Shown here: in pieces, positions 54,278-63,571 of the stretch | How positions within the stretch are numbered: position 1 is the first letter of the stretch | How the letters are laid out: the number at the start of each line of letters is the position of its first letter | Assembly (NCBI RefSeq): GCF_000349845.1 | Contig: NC_020829.1 | Coordinates: 2,425,001 to 2,489,000 of the forward strand | DNA length: 64,000 nt | Source: Pseudomonas sp. ATCC 13867 | GTDB taxonomy: Bacteria > Pseudomonadota > Gammaproteobacteria > Pseudomonadales > Pseudomonadaceae | Direction: 5' to 3' | Notes under the pieces: generated by a model | Told to the model about the DNA's origin: nothing | Seen by the model: only the letters and a program-made list of their open reading frames with translations | The model's database searches: none | Made by a program: the position numbers and the translations under genes

Positions 54278-55681
54278 TCAGCCTGCCATGCGTTTCTCGT
54301 TCAGCACGATCTGCCGCTTGGCGCTGCGCGCCAGGCGGATGCACAGCATCACCGCCGCGCAGGTCAGGCCGACGATCAGGCCCTCCCACAGGCCGCGCGG
54401 GCCGGTGGGCTCCTGCAGCCAGTGGGCGAGGCCGAGGCTGTAGCCCACCGGCAGGCCGATGCCCCAGTAGGCGAACAGGGTCATGATCATGGTCGCGCGG
54501 GTGTCCTGGTAACCGCGCAGGGCGCCGGCGGCGGTGACCTGCACGGCGTCGGAGAACTGGAACAGCGCGGAGAACACCAGCAGCGAGGCGGCCAGTGCCA
54601 GCACGTCCGGGTCCTGGGTGTAGAGCGCGGCGATGGAGTCACGCATCAGCAACATGCCGCTGGCGGAAATGCACGCATAAGCCAATGCCGCACCCATGCC
54701 GACGCCCGCGGCGAAGCGCGCATCGCGCGGCGCGCCGGCGCCGAGGGCCTGGCCGACGCGCACGGTCACGGCCATTGCCAGCGAGTAGGGGATCATGAAC
54801 ACCAGCGCGCTGAAGTTCAGCGCCACCTGGTGCCCGGCCACGACCTTCTCGCCCAGTTCGCCGATCAGCAGGGCGATCACCGAGAAAATGCTCGACTCGG
54901 CGAATACCGCGATGCCGATCGGCAGGCCGACCGCGACCAGGCTGCCGATCACCTTGAGGTTCGGCAGTTCCCAGTGGCTGAACAGCTGGCTCGGCTTGTA
55001 GACCTTGGCCCCTTTCACCCAGACCAGCATGCCCAGCAGCATGAACCACATCACCGACGCCGTCGCCCAGCCGCAGCCGGGGCCGCCCAGCGCGGGGAAA
55101 CCGAGGTGCCCGTAGATCAGCACATAGTTGATCGGGATGTTCAGCATCAGCCCGCAGATACCCAGCACCATGCTCGGCCGGGTGCGCCCCAGGCCGTCGC
55201 TGAAGCAGCGCAGCACGTGATACAGCGCCACCGCCGGCAGGCCGCAGGCGATACCGCGCAGGTAGAATCGACTGGGTTCGATCAGCGCTTCTTCGACCTT
55301 CATCGCACGCAGCACCGGTTCGGAGAGGAACCACAGGGTCGCCGCCGCCAGCGGGCCGACCAGCAGCGCCAGCCACAGTGCCTGGCGCACCAGCGGACCG
55401 GTGCCGGGCTGGTCGCCGGCGCCGTAGCGCTGCGCCACCTTGGCGGTGGTCGCCAGCAGGGTGCCGGTCATCAGCAGGAACACCGGAATCCAGATCGAGT
55501 TGCCCAGCGCCACCGCGGCGAGGTCGCGCGGACCGACGCGCCCGGCCATCACCGCATCGACGAAGCCCATCGCGGTGGTCGCCAGCTGGGCGATCATGAT
55601 GGGCGCGGCGAGGGTGAGCAGTTCCTTGAGTTCGGCGGTGGTGCGCCGTCCACGGGAGACGGGCTGGGCGATGCTGGTCAC
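54278..55681 (-). CDS. pmpM: MATE-family multidrug efflux pump (NorM/PmpM-like)
   Basis: The 467-residue protein has twelve helices and MATE signatures ([46 protein letters not shown]; second half [65 protein letters not shown]). It closely resembles P. aeruginosa PmpM, an H+-coupled exporter of quinolones and quaternary compounds. The order XRE-cupin, RhtA-like, MATE matches my recollection of the P. aeruginosa neighbourhood. Confidence 0.9.
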   Translation of the reverse strand: MTSIAQPVSRGRRTTAELKELLTLAAPIMIAQLATTAMGFVDAVMAGRVGPRDLAAVALGNSIWIPVFLLMTGTLLATTAKVAQRYGAGDQPGTGPLVRQALWLALLVGPLAAATLWFLSEPVLRAMKVEEALIEPSRFYLRGIACGLPAVALYHVLRCFSDGLGRTRPSMVLGICGLMLNIPINYVLIYGHLGFPALGGPGCGWATASVMWFMLLGMLVWVKGAKVYKPSQLFSHWELPNLKVIGSLVAVGLPIGIAVFAESSIFSVIALLIGELGEKVVAGHQVALNFSALVFMIPYSLAMAVTVRVGQALGAGAPRDARFAAGVGMGAALAYACISASGMLLMRDSIAALYTQDPDVLALAASLLVFSALFQFSDAVQVTAAGALRGYQDTRATMIMTLFAYWGIGLPVGYSLGLAHWLQEPTGPRGLWEGLIVGLTCAAVMLCIRLARSAKRQIVLNEKRMAG

Positions 55682-55827
55682 GGCGATCCTTTTCTGGCGG
55701 CAGGCAGCGGAAAGAAGCCGGCCAGTTTACGGCTTGTCGGCTTGGTCAGGAAAGCATCGGCGCGAGTTGCGGGACCGCACGCAGCCGCGCTGGTAAAGTA
55801 GCCGGTGCCGATTTCTGGAGTCAGTCC

Positions 55828-56976
55828 ATGCGTATCCTTGCCGATGAAAACATTCCCCTGGTCGAAGCCTTCTTCGGCGGTCACGGTGAAATCCGTCGCT
55901 TGCCCGGACGCGGCATCGATCGTGCCGCCCTGGGCGACGCCGACGTGCTGCTGGTGCGTTCGGTGACCGACGTCAGCCGCGCGTTGCTCGAAGGCAGCCA
56001 GGTCAGGTTCGTCGGCACCTGCACCATCGGCACCGATCACCTGGATCTCGATTATTTCGCGCAGGCCGACATCGCCTGGTCCAGCGCACCGGGCTGCAAC
56101 GCCCGTGGCGTGGTGGACTGGGTGCTGGGCAGCCTGCTGGCGCTGGCCGAGGTGCACGGGGCAAAACTGGCCGAGCGCCGCTATGGCGTGGTTGGCGCCG
56201 GCCAGGTGGGTGGCCGCCTGGTGGACGTGCTGCGCGGGCTGGGCTGGGACGTGCGCGTCTGCGATCCGCCGCGTGCCGCCGCCGAGGGCGGTGACTTCCG
56301 CAGCCTCGACGAGGTACTGCGCGAGTGCGACGTGATCAGCCTGCACACGCCCATGACCCGCGACGGCGAACATCCGACGCGCCACCTGCTGAATGCCGAA
56401 CGCCTCGCGGCGCTGCGCCCCGGCGCCTGGCTGCTCAACGCCAGCCGGGGCGGGGTGGTCGACAACGCCGCGCTGCGCGCGCACCTGGAGGCCGGCGCCG
56501 ATCTCGACGTCGCGCTGGACGTGTGGGAAGGCGAGCCGCAGGTGGATGTCGAGCTGGCCGCGCGCTGCCGCATCGCCACGCCGCACATCGCCGGCTATAG
56601 CCTGGATGGCAAGCTGCGCGGCACGGCGCAGATCTACGACGCCTTCTGCACCTGGCTCGGGCGGGCGCCGGAGGTCAGCCTGGACGATCTGCTGCCGGCG
56701 CAATGGCTGGCCGAGCTGAGTTTGAAGGAGGAGTGCGAGCCGGACTGGGCGCTGGCCATGCTGTGCCGCGCGGTGTATGACCCGCGCAGCGACGACGCGG
56801 CCTTCCGGCGCAGCCTGGCGGGGGATGCGGAAGCGCGGCGCAAGACGTTCGACGCCCTGCGCAAGCACTACCCGCCGCGGCGGGAAATCACCGGGCTGTG
56901 GGTGGACATCCAGGGCGATGCGCCGCGTCTGGAAAACCTGCTGACGGCGCTGGGCGCCAACCGGGTCGGGGAGTAG
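55828..56976 (+). CDS. pdxB: 4-phosphoerythronate dehydrogenase
   Basis: The 382-residue enzyme of pyridoxal phosphate synthesis oxidises 4-phosphoerythronate. It starts [28 protein letters not shown], which is typical, and has the NAD fold [23 protein letters not shown] (~residue 117) and catalytic-region [15 protein letters not shown] and [22 protein letters not shown]. The C-terminal DUF3410 dimerisation domain ([12 protein letters not shown]) is present. Monocistronic. Confidence 0.97.
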   Translation: MRILADENIPLVEAFFGGHGEIRRLPGRGIDRAALGDADVLLVRSVTDVSRALLEGSQVRFVGTCTIGTDHLDLDYFAQADIAWSSAPGCNARGVVDWVLGSLLALAEVHGAKLAERRYGVVGAGQVGGRLVDVLRGLGWDVRVCDPPRAAAEGGDFRSLDEVLRECDVISLHTPMTRDGEHPTRHLLNAERLAALRPGAWLLNASRGGVVDNAALRAHLEAGADLDVALDVWEGEPQVDVELAARCRIATPHIAGYSLDGKLRGTAQIYDAFCTWLGRAPEVSLDDLLPAQWLAELSLKEECEPDWALAMLCRAVYDPRSDDAAFRRSLAGDAEARRKTFDALRKHYPPRREITGLWVDIQGDAPRLENLLTALGANRVGE

Positions 56977-56995
56977 GGCAGGGAAGTCCGCGCAC

Positions 56996-57168
56996 TCATC
57001 GGCGCGGTGGCTCGCTGCTCTTGTCCAGTTCGCGGCAGGCGCGCTGGATCATGTCTTCGGTAATCGGGATCTCGCGGCCCTGGGCGTCGATGATCGAGCC
57101 GCCCACCGGCTGCTGCGGGTCACGGGGCGCCGGTCGGGGGGGGGGGTCTGATGGTGTTGCAAGCTCAT
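56996..57168 (-). pseudogene. small gene frameshifted at an 11-base G/C homopolymer
   Basis: From an ATG at 57168 with a GAGGAGA ribosome-binding site, the frame reads MSLQHHQTPPP and reaches a run of eleven C (G on the plus strand, 57136-57146). As sequenced it then continues out of frame. In the frame shifted by one it reads PAPRDPQQPVGGSIIDAQGR, then EIPITEDMIQRACRELDKSS, then EPPRR and a stop at 56996, with ordinary codon use. Restoring one base (12 C) gives 57 residues. It may be a phase-variable tract, a true pseudogene, or a sequencing error. Function unknown; convergent with pdxB. Confidence 0.72.
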
Positions 57169-57402
57169 GGCCGGTCTCCTCTACAACGTTTGAATGCAGT
57201 CTAGGCAGATCACATGAAAGCTCGGTGACAAAGCAGTCGCGGAGCGCGGCGCAGATGTCACCTACGTGGCAGACGACTGTACCCTCGCAGGGTTGGCAGG
57301 TTGCGTGCCAACCGCAAGGCCCCGGTCTACTGCTTGTCGTTATAGTGAAGGTCGGCCCGGCATTGCACCGGCTGTTCGATCTGGATGTCCTTCGAGGTGA
57401 GT

Positions 57403-58530
57403 ATGGATGGCTTTCGCGTAGGCCTGATCATCAATCCGCTGGCCGGTATCGGCGGGCCGACCGCGCTCAAGGGCAGCGACGGTGTCGCCGAACTGGCCCT
57501 GGCGCGCGGCGCGCAGCCCCGCGCGGCGGAGCGCACGCGGGTGGCGCTGGAGCAGTTGCTGGCGGTGCGTGAGCGCCTGGAATTCCTGACCTTCCCGGGG
57601 CCGATGGGTGCCGATCTGCTGGCGGACATGGGCTTTTCCCATCGGCTGGTCGGCGCGCTCGAGGGCGAGCGCAGTTCGGCGGCGGATACCCGGCACGCCG
57701 TGCAGGCGTTGCAGGAGGCCGGTGTTGCGCTGATCCTCTTCGCCGGCGGCGACGGCACCGCTCGCGACGTCGCCGAGGTGGCGCGCGAAGACCAGCCGGT
57801 GCTGGGGATTCCCGCCGGGGTGAAGATCCACTCCGGGGTCTATGCGATCAGCCCGCGCGCCGCCGGTGCGCTGGCTCTGCGACTGGTCGAGGGCGGGCTG
57901 GTGCGCCTGACCCAGGGCGAGGTGCGCGACCTCGACGAAGCCGCCCTGCGCGATGGCCGCGTCGCCGCGCGCTGGTACGCCGAGCTGACGGTGCCCGAGG
58001 AAGGGCACTTCATGCAGCACGTCAAGCAGGCCGGCATTGAGACCGAGGAGCTGGTGCTGGCCGATCTCGCCGCCTGGCTGGAAGATACCTGGGAGGACGG
58101 CGTGCGCTATGTCTTCGGGCCGGGCTCGACCCTGCACGGGCTGGCCGCCGACCTGCGCCTGGAAACCACCTTGCTGGGCGTGGACGTGATCGAGAACGGC
58201 GAGGTGATCGCCCGCGACGTGACCGAGTCGCAGCTGTTCGAACTGGTGGACGGCCACCCGGCCTTCCTGCTGGTCACCGCCATCGGTGGGCAGGGCCACA
58301 TCCTCGGCCGTGGCAACCAGCAGATCAGCCCGCGCGTGCTGCGCGCCATCGGCATCGAGCGCCTGCGGGTGGTCGCCACCAAGCGCAAGCTCGGTACCCT
58401 GGAAGGCCGGCCGTTGCTGGTGGACAGCGGCGACGCGGCGCTGGACGCGAGCTTCCCGGCGGCGGTGCGGGTCTGGGCCGGCTACAAGGAAGAACTGCTC
58501 TACCCGCTGGGCTGGGGCTCCGAGGTCTGA
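57403..58530 (+). CDS. ATP-NAD kinase/AcoX-family protein
   Basis: The 375-residue protein of the diacylglycerol/NAD kinase fold has the N-terminal GLIINPLAGIGGPTALKGSDG, the signature LFAGGDGTARDVAEV (~residue 110) and PAGVKIHSGVYAISPRAAG. Related proteins are called AcoX-like or ATP-NAD kinase domain proteins; their reaction is mostly untested. The ATG at 57403 is preceded by CGAGGTGAG. Monocistronic by spacing. Confidence 0.88.
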   Translation: MDGFRVGLIINPLAGIGGPTALKGSDGVAELALARGAQPRAAERTRVALEQLLAVRERLEFLTFPGPMGADLLADMGFSHRLVGALEGERSSAADTRHAVQALQEAGVALILFAGGDGTARDVAEVAREDQPVLGIPAGVKIHSGVYAISPRAAGALALRLVEGGLVRLTQGEVRDLDEAALRDGRVAARWYAELTVPEEGHFMQHVKQAGIETEELVLADLAAWLEDTWEDGVRYVFGPGSTLHGLAADLRLETTLLGVDVIENGEVIARDVTESQLFELVDGHPAFLLVTAIGGQGHILGRGNQQISPRVLRAIGIERLRVVATKRKLGTLEGRPLLVDSGDAALDASFPAAVRVWAGYKEELLYPLGWGSEV

Positions 58531-58623
58531 AATTGGTTTCGCGCTTGCCGTCACCTGAATGGTGATGGTTCGCGGTTTTGTTCTAGACTCCAGCACTTTG
58601 CGCTTTCGACGGAGGACGGAGCG

Positions 58624-59025
58624 ATGCATACCGGTGGTTGTCTGTGCGGCGCGGTGCGTTACACGATCAGCGGCGAGCTGGCGCCGATCCAGGTCTGCCA
58701 TTGCGGACAGTGCCGCAAGGCCCAGGGTGGTCCGTTCGCCACCAATATCCCCGTCGCCGACGACGCGTTCAGGCTGCTCGCCGGCGCTGAGGCGCTGGTG
58801 CATTTCCGTTCCTCGGAGGACAAGCGCCGGGTGTTCTGCGGCCATTGCGGCTCGCCGATCTACAGCGCCCGCGACTCGCGCCCGGAGGTGCTGCGCGTGC
58901 GAGCGGGAAGCCTGGACGAGCCGCTGCGGACTGCGCCCGAGGGGCATTACTACATCGAGTCCAGGGCCGCGTGGTGGCCTCTGGACGACGCCTTGCCGAG
59001 GCACGTCGGCGCGAAATCGGGGTGA
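58624..59025 (+). CDS. GFA-family zinc protein
   Basis: The 133-residue protein has the cysteine pattern of glutathione-dependent formaldehyde-activating-like (CENP-V/GFA) proteins: GGCLCGAVRYTI, CHCGQCRKAQGGPF and FCGHCGSPIYS, which bind two zinc ions. The role in formaldehyde metabolism is doubtful for most members. Stands 93 bp downstream of the AcoX-like gene and 39 bp upstream of the next gene, so it may share a transcript. Confidence 0.9.
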   Translation: MHTGGCLCGAVRYTISGELAPIQVCHCGQCRKAQGGPFATNIPVADDAFRLLAGAEALVHFRSSEDKRRVFCGHCGSPIYSARDSRPEVLRVRAGSLDEPLRTAPEGHYYIESRAAWWPLDDALPRHVGAKSG

Positions 59026-59064
59026 GGGCGCCGGCACGATGCCGGCGGTTGTAGGGGAGTGTCG

Positions 59065-60195
59065 ATGTCTGTGTCAGCGGTCAAACCGTCCTTTCGCGTT
59101 CTGGTACTGGGCGGCTATGGGAATTTCGGCAGCCTGATCGTTCGCCGCCTGAGCGGGATCGACGGGATTCGCGTCCTGGTCGGCGGACGCGACCAGCGAC
59201 GCGCCAGCGCGCTGGCAAGCGAGGTGGGTGGGGAGGCGGTGTGCCTGGACATGAACCAGCCGACGCTCTCCGACCGCCTCAGTGAGCTCAGGGTCAACCT
59301 GCTCATCTCCACCGCCGGGCCCTTCCAGGACCAGGACTATCGAGTTGCCCGCGCCGCGATTGACGCGCAGGCGCACTATATCGACCTGGCCGACGCGCGC
59401 CGCTTCGTCTGCGGCATTGGCGAGCTCGACCGCGCCGCCCGCAGCGCCGGCGTGCTGGTATGCAGCGGCGCCAGCTCGGTGCCGGCGCTCAGCGCGGCGG
59501 TGGTCGATCAGTTGCGCGCGCGCTTCCAGCGGCTGGACAGCATCCACCACGGCATCAGCTCCTCGGCGAAGATTCCCGGCATCGCCACCCTGGCGGCGGT
59601 GCTGGGCTATTGCGGCAAACCCCTGCGCCAGTGGCGCGAAGGCCGCTGGCAGGCGGTGCACGGCTGGCAGGGTCTGAGCGTGCACCGCTTCCCCAAGCCG
59701 CTGGGGCGGCGCTGGGTCGCCCATTGCGACGTGCCGGACCTGGAACTGTTCCCGCAGCGCTACCCCGGCGTGCGCGAGGTGCGTTTTTCCGCCGGCCTCG
59801 GCCTGAGCCTCACCCAGTTCGGCACCTGGGGGCTGTCCTGGCTGGTGCGCGGGCGCCTGCTGGAGAACGCCGCGGCCCTGAGCGGCGGCCTGCATCGGCT
59901 GGCGGTGGCGATGCAGCCGTTGGGCGACGGCCGCAGCGGCATGTTCGTGCAACTGCGCGGCGTGGATAAGTCGGGCAAGGCGTTGGCGCTGTGCTGGGAG
60001 CTGATCGCCCAGGACGACCACGGACCGAACATTCCGTGCATGGCGGCTGTGGCCCTGGCGCGCAAGCTGGCATCGGGGCGCTTCGGGCAGCGGGGCGCGA
60101 TGCCCTGCGTCGGGCTGATCAGCGTCGAGGATTACCTGGCCGAGCTCGACGGGATGAAGATATCCCACGGCGTTCGTGAAATCGCCGCCCACTAG
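59065..60195 (+). CDS. saccharopine-dehydrogenase-like NADP-binding protein
   Basis: The product is about 376 residues. The N-terminal Rossmann fold (VLVLGGYGNFGSLIVRRLSGIDGIRVLVGGRDQRRASALASEVGGEAVCLDMNQ) and STAGPFQDQDYRVARAAIDAQAHYIDLADARRFV match saccharopine dehydrogenase-family oxidoreductases of unknown substrate. The ATG at 59065 has an AGGGGAG site upstream; a GTG at 59059 is also possible. The next gene is pcaK, 324 bp downstream. Confidence 0.88.
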   Translation: MSVSAVKPSFRVLVLGGYGNFGSLIVRRLSGIDGIRVLVGGRDQRRASALASEVGGEAVCLDMNQPTLSDRLSELRVNLLISTAGPFQDQDYRVARAAIDAQAHYIDLADARRFVCGIGELDRAARSAGVLVCSGASSVPALSAAVVDQLRARFQRLDSIHHGISSSAKIPGIATLAAVLGYCGKPLRQWREGRWQAVHGWQGLSVHRFPKPLGRRWVAHCDVPDLELFPQRYPGVREVRFSAGLGLSLTQFGTWGLSWLVRGRLLENAAALSGGLHRLAVAMQPLGDGRSGMFVQLRGVDKSGKALALCWELIAQDDHGPNIPCMAAVALARKLASGRFGQRGAMPCVGLISVEDYLAELDGMKISHGVREIAAH

Positions 60196-60291
60196 ATAGA
60201 GGGGCCGGGCGTCGCCCCGGCAGTTGCGCTGTCACCGGGCCCACGCACCTCCCGCCGGGAAGGCGCGAGGCGCCGCGCGCTCGCCGAAATC

Positions 60292-60326
60292 GTTCGCTGA
60301 TCGAACGCATAGGCGATCATCGAATT
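60292..60326. promoter_or_regulatory. two PcaR-like boxes upstream of pcaK
   Basis: GTTCGCTGATCGAAC (60292-60306, 12/15 to the PcaR consensus by eye and itself nearly palindromic) and GGCGATCATCGAATT (60312-60326, reverse orientation) have cores 19 bp apart, mirroring the paired boxes at pcaR (20 bp). The rest of the 324-bp gap 60196-60519 shows no gene. Confidence 0.65.
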
Positions 60327-60519
60327 GAACCGCCCGGCGACTCTCCGTACTGTTTGCCCAACCCCGCCCGGCCAGGCGGGCAATAACAACAATGAGCGTC
60401 AGTCTGGGCCTTCGGCGCCTGCTCTTCTGCCGGTCCGCTTGCGCCTCATTCCTGTCCCGTCCAAGCAATGCCCGTATCGCCGGCGCTGCCGCGACGCCCC
60501 CCTCGCAGGAAGCCTTCGC

Positions 60520-61869
60520 ATGACCAGTTCCGCCCACGTGCCTGCTGCCGGTACGCTCGATGTCCAGTCCTTCATCAACGCCCAGCCGCTGTCCCTGTAC
60601 CAGTGGCGTATCGTGTTGCTGTGCTTCCTTATCGTCTTCCTCGATGGCCTCGATACGGCGGCGATGGGCTTCATCGCCCCGGCGCTGACCCAGGAATGGG
60701 GCATCGACCGCGCCAGCCTCGGTCCGGTGATGAGCGCCGCGCTGATCGGCATGGTGTTCGGCGCCCTGGGGTCCGGCCCGCTGGCCGACCGTTTCGGGCG
60801 CAAGGGCGTGCTGGTGGTGGCGGTGTTCCTCTTCGGCTTTTTCAGCCTGATCTCGGCCTATAGCGCCAACCTCGACCAACTGCTGGCGCTACGTTTCCTT
60901 ACCGGCCTGGGGCTGGGCGCGGCGATGCCCAACGCCACCACGCTGCTGTCGGAGTACACCCCCGAGCGCCTCAAGTCGCTGCTGGTGACCAGTATGTTCT
61001 GCGGCTTCAACCTGGGCATGGCGTCGGGCGGTTTCGTCTCCGCCAAGCTGATTCCGGCGTACGGCTGGCACAGCCTGCTACTGCTCGGCGGCGTGCTGCC
61101 GCTGGTGCTGGGGCTGGTGTTGCTGCTGTGGTTGCCGGAGTCGGCGCGCTTCCTGGTCGTGCGCAATCGCGGCGCGGACAGGGTCAAGCGCGTGCTGGCG
61201 CCGATTGCGCCGGCCGAGGTGCTCACCGCGCGGGACTTCAGCGTGCCGGAACAGAAGACGGTGCAGAACCGCAACCTGTTCAAGGTGATCTTTTCCGGCA
61301 CCTACAGCGCCGGCACCCTGTTGCTGTGGCTGACCTATTTCATGGGGCTGGTGATCGTCTACCTGCTCACCAGCTGGCTGCCGACCCTGATGCGCGATGC
61401 CGGCGCGAGCCTGGAGCAGGCCGCCTTCATCGGCGCGCTGTTCCAGCTCGGCGGCGTACTCAGCTCGGTGGCGGTGGGCTGGGCGATGGACCGTTTCAAC
61501 CCACACAAGGTGATCGGCCTCTTCTATTGCCTGGCCGGCCTATTCGCCTACTGCGTAGGGCAGAGCCTGGGCACCGTCACGCTGCTGGCGACCCTGGTGC
61601 TGGCTGCCGGCATGTGCGTAAACGGCGCCCAGTCGGCCATGCCGTCCCTGGCGGCGCGCTTCTACCCGACCCAAGGACGCGCCACCGGCGTGTCCTGGAT
61701 GCTCGGCATCGGCCGTTTCGGCGCCATTCTCGGCGCCTGGATCGGCGCGACCCTGCTGGGCCTGGGCTGGAGTTTCGAGCAGGTGCTGACCGCGTTGATC
61801 GTCCCGGCTGCCATCGCCACCGCCGCCGTGGTGATCAAGGGCCTGGTCAGCCACGCCGATGCCACCTGA
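60520..61869 (+). CDS. pcaK: 4-hydroxybenzoate/protocatechuate transporter PcaK
   Basis: The 449-residue aromatic acid:H+ symporter (MFS) closely matches Pseudomonas PcaK: LDVQSFINAQPLSLYQWRIVLLCFLIVFLDGLDTAAMGFIAPAL at the N terminus, the MFS DGLDTAAM motif, RFGRKG after helix 2, and the C-terminal KGLVSHADAT. It imports 4-hydroxybenzoate and takes part in chemotaxis in P. putida. The start ATG at 60520 follows CGCAGGAAGCC. It sits beside benR, but its sequence and the PcaR boxes assign it to the pca regulon. Confidence 0.93.
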   Translation: MTSSAHVPAAGTLDVQSFINAQPLSLYQWRIVLLCFLIVFLDGLDTAAMGFIAPALTQEWGIDRASLGPVMSAALIGMVFGALGSGPLADRFGRKGVLVVAVFLFGFFSLISAYSANLDQLLALRFLTGLGLGAAMPNATTLLSEYTPERLKSLLVTSMFCGFNLGMASGGFVSAKLIPAYGWHSLLLLGGVLPLVLGLVLLLWLPESARFLVVRNRGADRVKRVLAPIAPAEVLTARDFSVPEQKTVQNRNLFKVIFSGTYSAGTLLLWLTYFMGLVIVYLLTSWLPTLMRDAGASLEQAAFIGALFQLGGVLSSVAVGWAMDRFNPHKVIGLFYCLAGLFAYCVGQSLGTVTLLATLVLAAGMCVNGAQSAMPSLAARFYPTQGRATGVSWMLGIGRFGAILGAWIGATLLGLGWSFEQVLTALIVPAAIATAAVVIKGLVSHADAT

Positions 61870-61994
61870 CGGGCACGGGCGGGGCGAGTGTGTTGCCATT
61901 CATCTCCGCCCCGTTCCATCCCCGCGCCGCTCGCATAGACTGGAGCGACCGCGGCGCAGATCGCGGCTGCCGACAACAACCCTGAGTGCCTTGT

Positions 61995-62948
61995 ATGCAA
62001 AGCCTGCTGAGCGAACGTAGCCGAGTGTTCGAACGCGCCGATCCCTACGCGGTGTCGGGCTACGTCAACCAGCACGTGGGCACCCATGATCTGCGCCTGC
62101 CGGCCCACGGCCATCCGCAGGCCAGCCTCAACCACCGGCGTTTCGCCAGCCTCGACCTGTGCCGCATCAGCTATGGCGGCGCGGTGCGCGTCACCTCGCC
62201 GGCGCTGGAGAGCATCTTCCACCTGCAGATCCTGCTCAGCGGCCACTGCCTGTGGCGTGGCCAGCGCCAGGAGCACTACCTGGCGCCGGGCGAGCTGCTG
62301 CTGATCAACCCGGACGATCCGGTCGACCTGACCTACTCGGACGACTGCGAGAAATTCATCCTGAAGATTCCGGTAACCCTGCTCGAAGCCATCTGTGCCG
62401 AGCAGCGCTGGAACCATCCGCGCACCGGCGTGCGCTTCATCGAGAACCGTTACCAGCTCGGCGAGCTGGAAGGTTTCGTCAACCTGCTGTCGATGGTCTG
62501 CCAGGAGTCCGAGGCCGGCGAGCGCCTGGCCCGGATCGACGAGCACTACCAGCAGATCGTCGCCAGCAAGTTGCTGACCCTGCTCAAGACCAACGTCAGC
62601 CGCGAGCCCATCGCTGGCGCCAGCGTGTCTTTCGAGCGCATCGAGGCGTACATCGAGGGCCACCTGCGCGAGGACATCGACGTCGAAGCCCTGGCCCACC
62701 AGGCGTCGATGAGCCTGCGCTCGCTCTACGCGCTGTTCGAGCGCCAGGCCGGCACCACGCCGCGCCAGTACATCCGCCGCCTCAAGCTGGAACGCATCCG
62801 TGCCTGTCTGGGCGATCCGGCCTGCCCGGTGCGCAGCGTCACCGAGCTGGCGCTGGATTATGGCTTCCTGCACCTGGGGCGCTTCGCCGAAGGCTACCGC
62901 CAGCAGTTCGGCGAACTGCCGTCAGAAACCCTCAAGCGCCGCAGCTGA
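61995..62948 (+). CDS. benR: XylS/BenR-type AraC activator
   Basis: The 317-residue activator has an N-terminal benzoate-binding domain (…ISYGGAVRVTSPALESIFHLQILLSGHCLWRG…) and a C-terminal double HTH (DIDVEALAHQASMSLRSLYALFERQAGTTPRQYIRRLKLERIRACLGD and SVTELALDYGFLHLGRFAEGYRQQFGELPSETLKRR), as in XylS and BenR. It activates the ben operon; a matching pair of TGCA-N6-GGATA boxes lies before benA. ATG at 61995 is preferred over GTG at 61986. Confidence 0.93.
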   Translation: MQSLLSERSRVFERADPYAVSGYVNQHVGTHDLRLPAHGHPQASLNHRRFASLDLCRISYGGAVRVTSPALESIFHLQILLSGHCLWRGQRQEHYLAPGELLLINPDDPVDLTYSDDCEKFILKIPVTLLEAICAEQRWNHPRTGVRFIENRYQLGELEGFVNLLSMVCQESEAGERLARIDEHYQQIVASKLLTLLKTNVSREPIAGASVSFERIEAYIEGHLREDIDVEALAHQASMSLRSLYALFERQAGTTPRQYIRRLKLERIRACLGDPACPVRSVTELALDYGFLHLGRFAEGYRQQFGELPSETLKRRS

Positions 62949-62962
62949 CCTCCGCACTCCCC

Positions 62963-62985
62963 TGTAGGAGCGGGCCATGCCCGCG
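62963..62985 (+). repeat. third-family REP
   Basis: GTAGGAGCGGGCCATGCCCG plus CGA: same head as the other REPs but with a GGGC…GCCC stem, 15 bp after the benR stop. Confidence 0.75.
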
Positions 62986-63057
62986 ATCCGCCGGCAGGGC
63001 CGGCGCTTTCTTTTGCTCCTCGTGTTTCAGGTCCGCTGCTTTGGCTTGGGTGTTCCA

Positions 63058-63362
63058 GCGCCGCTTCGGCGTGCGCGCGGATTCTGTGTTTCGCCCCCTC
63101 GGGCGACCTACTTTGGCAAACGACGGATGGCCGCCCCACCCAAAGTAGGCAAAGGTCTTGCCCCGGACATCCGGTTTTTCGCTTAGGCGAAAAATTCCCT
63201 CGTTGAAGCGAAGTTCCAGGGGCCCGCGCTGACGGGCCATCCCTGGCCCGACAGCGCTCTCGCGGCATCCCTGCCGCTCAACCCCTGAAACTCCGCTTCA
63301 ACGAGGCCTCCTGAACGGCGCCGTTCGGAGTGAGCGGATGTTTCTCTGGAAGCCTTCAGAGC
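63058..63362. repeat. ~305-bp structured intergenic repeat, copy B
   Basis: Second copy of the repeat at 52313-52618, same orientation. The long dyad and inner hairpins are kept. At one stem a pair changes from A-T in copy A to G-C here (63262-63277, GCGGCA-TCCC-TGCCGC), a compensatory difference. The loop of the TTTTTCGC/GCGAAAAA hairpin is shorter by two bases while its stem is intact. It lies between benR and benA. Confidence 0.9.
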
Positions 63363-63400
63363 AAAGGCCAGAGCTGGAATCGAGTGAGTATTGGCTCTTC

Positions 63401-63424
63401 GTAGGAGCGAGCTTGCTCGCGAAC
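63401..63424 (+). repeat. main-family REP upstream of benA
   Basis: Intact 24-bp REP 49 bp upstream of the first BenR box. A partial REP-like GTAGGAGCG…GCGGAC follows at about 63448-63467. Confidence 0.88.
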
Positions 63425-63472
63425 CGCTCAGTACCGAATTTCCCATGTAGGAGCGCCGCCTGCGGACGGCCC

Positions 63473-63535
63473 TGCAGAAAACGGATAGCACTCTGCACAA
63501 AGCGGATATTGCCGCTTCGAACCCAGCCCTAACCT
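63473..63535 (+). promoter_or_regulatory. BenR-dependent benA promoter (Pm-like)
   Basis: Two direct repeats TGCA-N6-GGATA at 63473-63487 and 63494-63508, 21 bp apart start to start, match the XylS/BenR site (TGCA-N6-GGNTA). A -10-like TAACCT at 63530-63535 begins 21 bp after the second box, the same spacing as TAGGCT in the TOL-plasmid Pm promoter. Confidence 0.88.
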
Positions 63536-63571
63536 GAGCCTGCCTGAACAATAACAACGGAGGCCCCGGCC

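Noticed and set aside
60520..61869. Benzoate transporter benK because of the benR/benA neighbourhood
   Set aside because: Sequence features (N terminus LDVQSFINAQPLS, C terminus KGLVSHADAT) and upstream PcaR-like boxes fit PcaK better.
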